Positions 14,268 through 15,465 of a stretch of 15,465 bases of DNA are shown one piece after another (within the stretch, counting starts at the first letter, position 1; every line of letters starts with the position of its first letter). The stretch lies in NCBI GenBank assembly GCA_052148155.1, contig JBKQIY010000193.1:1-15465 (forward strand), given 5' to 3'. A program made the position numbers and the translations under genes. This DNA is from JBBQER01 sp052148155 (GTDB taxonomy: Bacteria; Actinomycetota; Acidimicrobiia; IMCC26256; PALSA-610). Below the pieces are notes generated by a model, which saw nothing but the letters and a program-made list of their open reading frames with translations, did not search any database and had not been told where the DNA came from.

Positions 14268-14280
14268 CTTACGTTGTAAG
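14268..14280. promoter_or_regulatory. TetR operator, copy 2 (CTTAC-GTT-GTAAG)
   Basis: Second palindrome, its centre 22 bp (about two helical turns) from that of copy 1, so two dimers would sit on the same DNA face. It ends 31 bp before the tetR ATG, a position suited to autoregulation. Confidence 0.7.
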
Positions 14281-14311
14281 GTTGTCAAGGCCGCCACGGG
14301 AGGAAACGGAG

Positions 14312-14983
14312 ATGGCGCCGAACACCAAGCCCGCGACGAAGCCCCGGATCCCGCTGAGCCGGGAACGGGTCTTACGTGTCGCGGTCGCGTTCGCCGACGA
14401 GCGCGGGATCGGATCGCTCACGATGCGCAAGCTCGGCGAGGAACTCGGCGTCGAAGCAATGTCGTTGTACAACCACGTCGCCAACAAGCACGACCTGCTC
14501 GACGGGATGATCGATCTCGTCTTCGGCGAGATCGATCTGTCGTTCGACAGCTCCGACTGGAAGACAGCGATGCGTCACCGGGCGACGTCGGTACGGGCGG
14601 CACTGACCCGCCATCGGTGGGCGATCGCCATCATGGAGTCACGAGCGTCGCCCGGCCCCGCAACCCTGCGTCACCACGACGCGGTGATCGGATGCTGCCG
14701 CAGCGCGGGCTTTTCGATCGAGATGGCCGCCCACGCGTTCTCACTGCTCGACAGCTACATCTACGGCTTCGTGTTACAAGAGGTGAACCTGCCGTTCAAC
14801 GACGAAGACGACATCGCAGAGATGGTCGAGACGATCATGCCGAACCTCTCCACCGATGACTACCCGCACCTGCGCGAACTGACCACCGAATACGTCGCGC
14901 AACCGGGATACAGCTACAGCAACGAGTTCGACTACGGCCTGGGCCTGATCCTCGACAGCCTCGACGCAGCAGCGCACGCGTAA
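14312..14983 (+). CDS. TetR-family regulator with TetR_C_1-type ligand domain
   Basis: 223 residues. ATG 14312 has GGGAGGA (14298-14304) 7 nt upstream; an upstream in-frame start at 14282 is not needed. The N-terminal HTH runs about residues 13-60: SRERVLRVAVAFADERGIGS, LTMRKLGEELGVEAMSLYNH, VANKHDLLDGMIDLVFGEI. The MSLYNHVxNKxxLLDGM sequence is typical of TetR members with the tetracycline-repressor-like C-terminal domain (PF02909). The ligand domain continues with HRATSVRAALTRHRWAIAIM, HAFSLLDSYIYGFVLQE and the C-terminal FDYGLGLILDSLDA. The gene is divergent from DUF4389 across two palindromic operators and is followed after 56 bp by an ABC ATPase. This suggests control of both an exporter to the right and the membrane protein plus oxidoreductase to the left. 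The ligand is unknown. Confidence 0.9.
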   Translation: MAPNTKPATKPRIPLSRERVLRVAVAFADERGIGSLTMRKLGEELGVEAMSLYNHVANKHDLLDGMIDLVFGEIDLSFDSSDWKTAMRHRATSVRAALTRHRWAIAIMESRASPGPATLRHHDAVIGCCRSAGFSIEMAAHAFSLLDSYIYGFVLQEVNLPFNDEDDIAEMVETIMPNLSTDDYPHLRELTTEYVAQPGYSYSNEFDYGLGLILDSLDAAAHA

Positions 14984-15039
14984 ACGACCGAAAGTCGCAG
15001 TGAACTCTGCGCTGACTGATGTACCAAGGAGACGGTGAC

Positions 15040-15465
15040 GTGAAACCGATGCAGACCGCTCCCGGTTCGGAACGCCCGAACCGCGCGTCTGTTCCACTTG
15101 CCGTCGACTTGCGAGGTGTGGCCAAGACGTTCGGCTCGGTGGCCGCGGTGCGAGGTGTTGACCTGTCGATTCGTTCGGGTGAGGTGGTCGCGTTTCTCGG
15201 TCCGAACGGTGCGGGCAAGACCTCGACCAACGATATGATTCTCGGTCTGTCCGAACCGTCGGCGGGTGTCGTCGAGGTGTACGGCATGACGCCTCGTCAG
15301 GCCGTACGCAAAGGGCTCGTCTCCGCAGTGATGCAAACCGGCGGCCTCCTGAAGGAGCTCACGGTGGGCGAGACCGCGCAGTACACCGCGAAGCTGTTCG
15401 CAGTGAGACGCTTCCTGCCGGGGCTGAAGAAGCTCGGCCTCGACCGGCTCCCGCACGCCGTCGCC
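15040..15465 (+). CDS. ABC transporter ATP-binding protein, N-terminal part
   Basis: Open to the window edge; 142 residues seen from GTG 15040, with AAGGAG (15026-15031) 8 nt upstream. Residues 54-61 are the Walker A motif GPNGAGKT, and the Q-loop Gln is residue 99 (AVMQTGGLL). The ABC signature, Walker B and H-loop lie beyond the edge. The pattern VDLRGVAKTFGSVAAVRGVD followed by GLSEPSAGVVEVYGMTP is typical of DrrA/CcmA-type exporter ATPases. The permease gene is expected next. The tetR gene ends 56 bp upstream on the same strand, so the two are probably co-transcribed, giving a regulator-exporter pair for a small toxic molecule or lipid. The truncation is due to the window, not decay. Confidence 0.88.
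   Translation, partial: MKPMQTAPGSERPNRASVPLAVDLRGVAKTFGSVAAVRGVDLSIRSGEVVAFLGPNGAGKTSTNDMILGLSEPSAGVVEVYGMTPRQAVRKGLVSAVMQTGGLLKELTVGETAQYTAKLFAVRRFLPGLKKLGLDRLPHAVA

Noticed and set aside
12946..14859. 637-codon plus-strand open frame
   Set aside because: It runs antisense to the MDR and DUF4389 genes, then across the operators and out of frame through tetR. Those genes have clear family motifs; the long frame has none and is a by-product of high GC.
14984..15039. Short hairpin (CGCAG/CTGCG) between tetR and the ABC gene
   Set aside because: Only 5 bp and no T-run; the two genes are more likely co-transcribed.

Overview
The window reads as chromosomal DNA of a high-GC Gram-positive bacterium of the Actinomycetota. 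The evidence is the GC-rich third codon positions, frequent GTG/TTG starts, a relic of a mycothiol-dependent maleylpyruvate isomerase family gene (mycothiol is an actinobacterial thiol), an actinobacterial-type group II truncated haemoglobin, and DUF5996 and DUF4389 genes. I cannot name the genus from sequence alone. No tRNA, rRNA, CRISPR array, insertion sequence or replication origin was found.

Left part (1-5.4 kb): an exported, Thr/Ala-rich protein with a C-terminal membrane anchor (587-1552) is followed by a gene-poor stretch that holds decaying genes. These are an alpha/beta-hydrolase relic (2371-2882), a C-terminal TetR fragment (4655-4849), and a maleylpyruvate-isomerase-family relic (4848-5401) with several frame changes and an amber codon. 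Between them lie two intact genes, DUF5996 (minus strand) and a small COG2388-type GNAT acetyltransferase (plus strand).

Middle part (5.4-11.1 kb): a secreted seven-bladed Vgb-like beta-propeller with two C-terminal Fn3-like domains is on the minus strand. A compact plus-strand operon for Flp/Tad-type surface structures follows: a 27-codon leader ORF, TadE-like, TadG-like and a second TadE-like protein. All are joined by TGATG, GTGA or ATGA overlaps. The rest of a tad locus (flp, tadA/B/C/Z, prepilin peptidase) is not in the window.

Right part (11.1-15.5 kb): a strong hairpin separates the tad operon from a convergent RimJ/RimL-type acetyltransferase, which is divergent from a truncated haemoglobin. 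Next is a TetR-controlled unit. The tetR gene and an ABC transporter ATPase (cut by the window edge) run right; a DUF4389 membrane protein and a quinone-oxidoreductase-like MDR gene run left. The shared gap carries two almost identical palindromes, CTTAC-N3-GTAAG, 22 bp apart centre to centre, which are very likely the TetR operators. The MDR gene is complete apart from one in-frame TAG at codon 146.

I see no convincing new defence system or mobile element. The points most worth checking are the tandem operators, the amber-interrupted oxidoreductase, the overlapping TadE-TadG-TadE operon with its leader ORF, the propeller gene with a duplicated two-blade block, and the cluster of relic genes.
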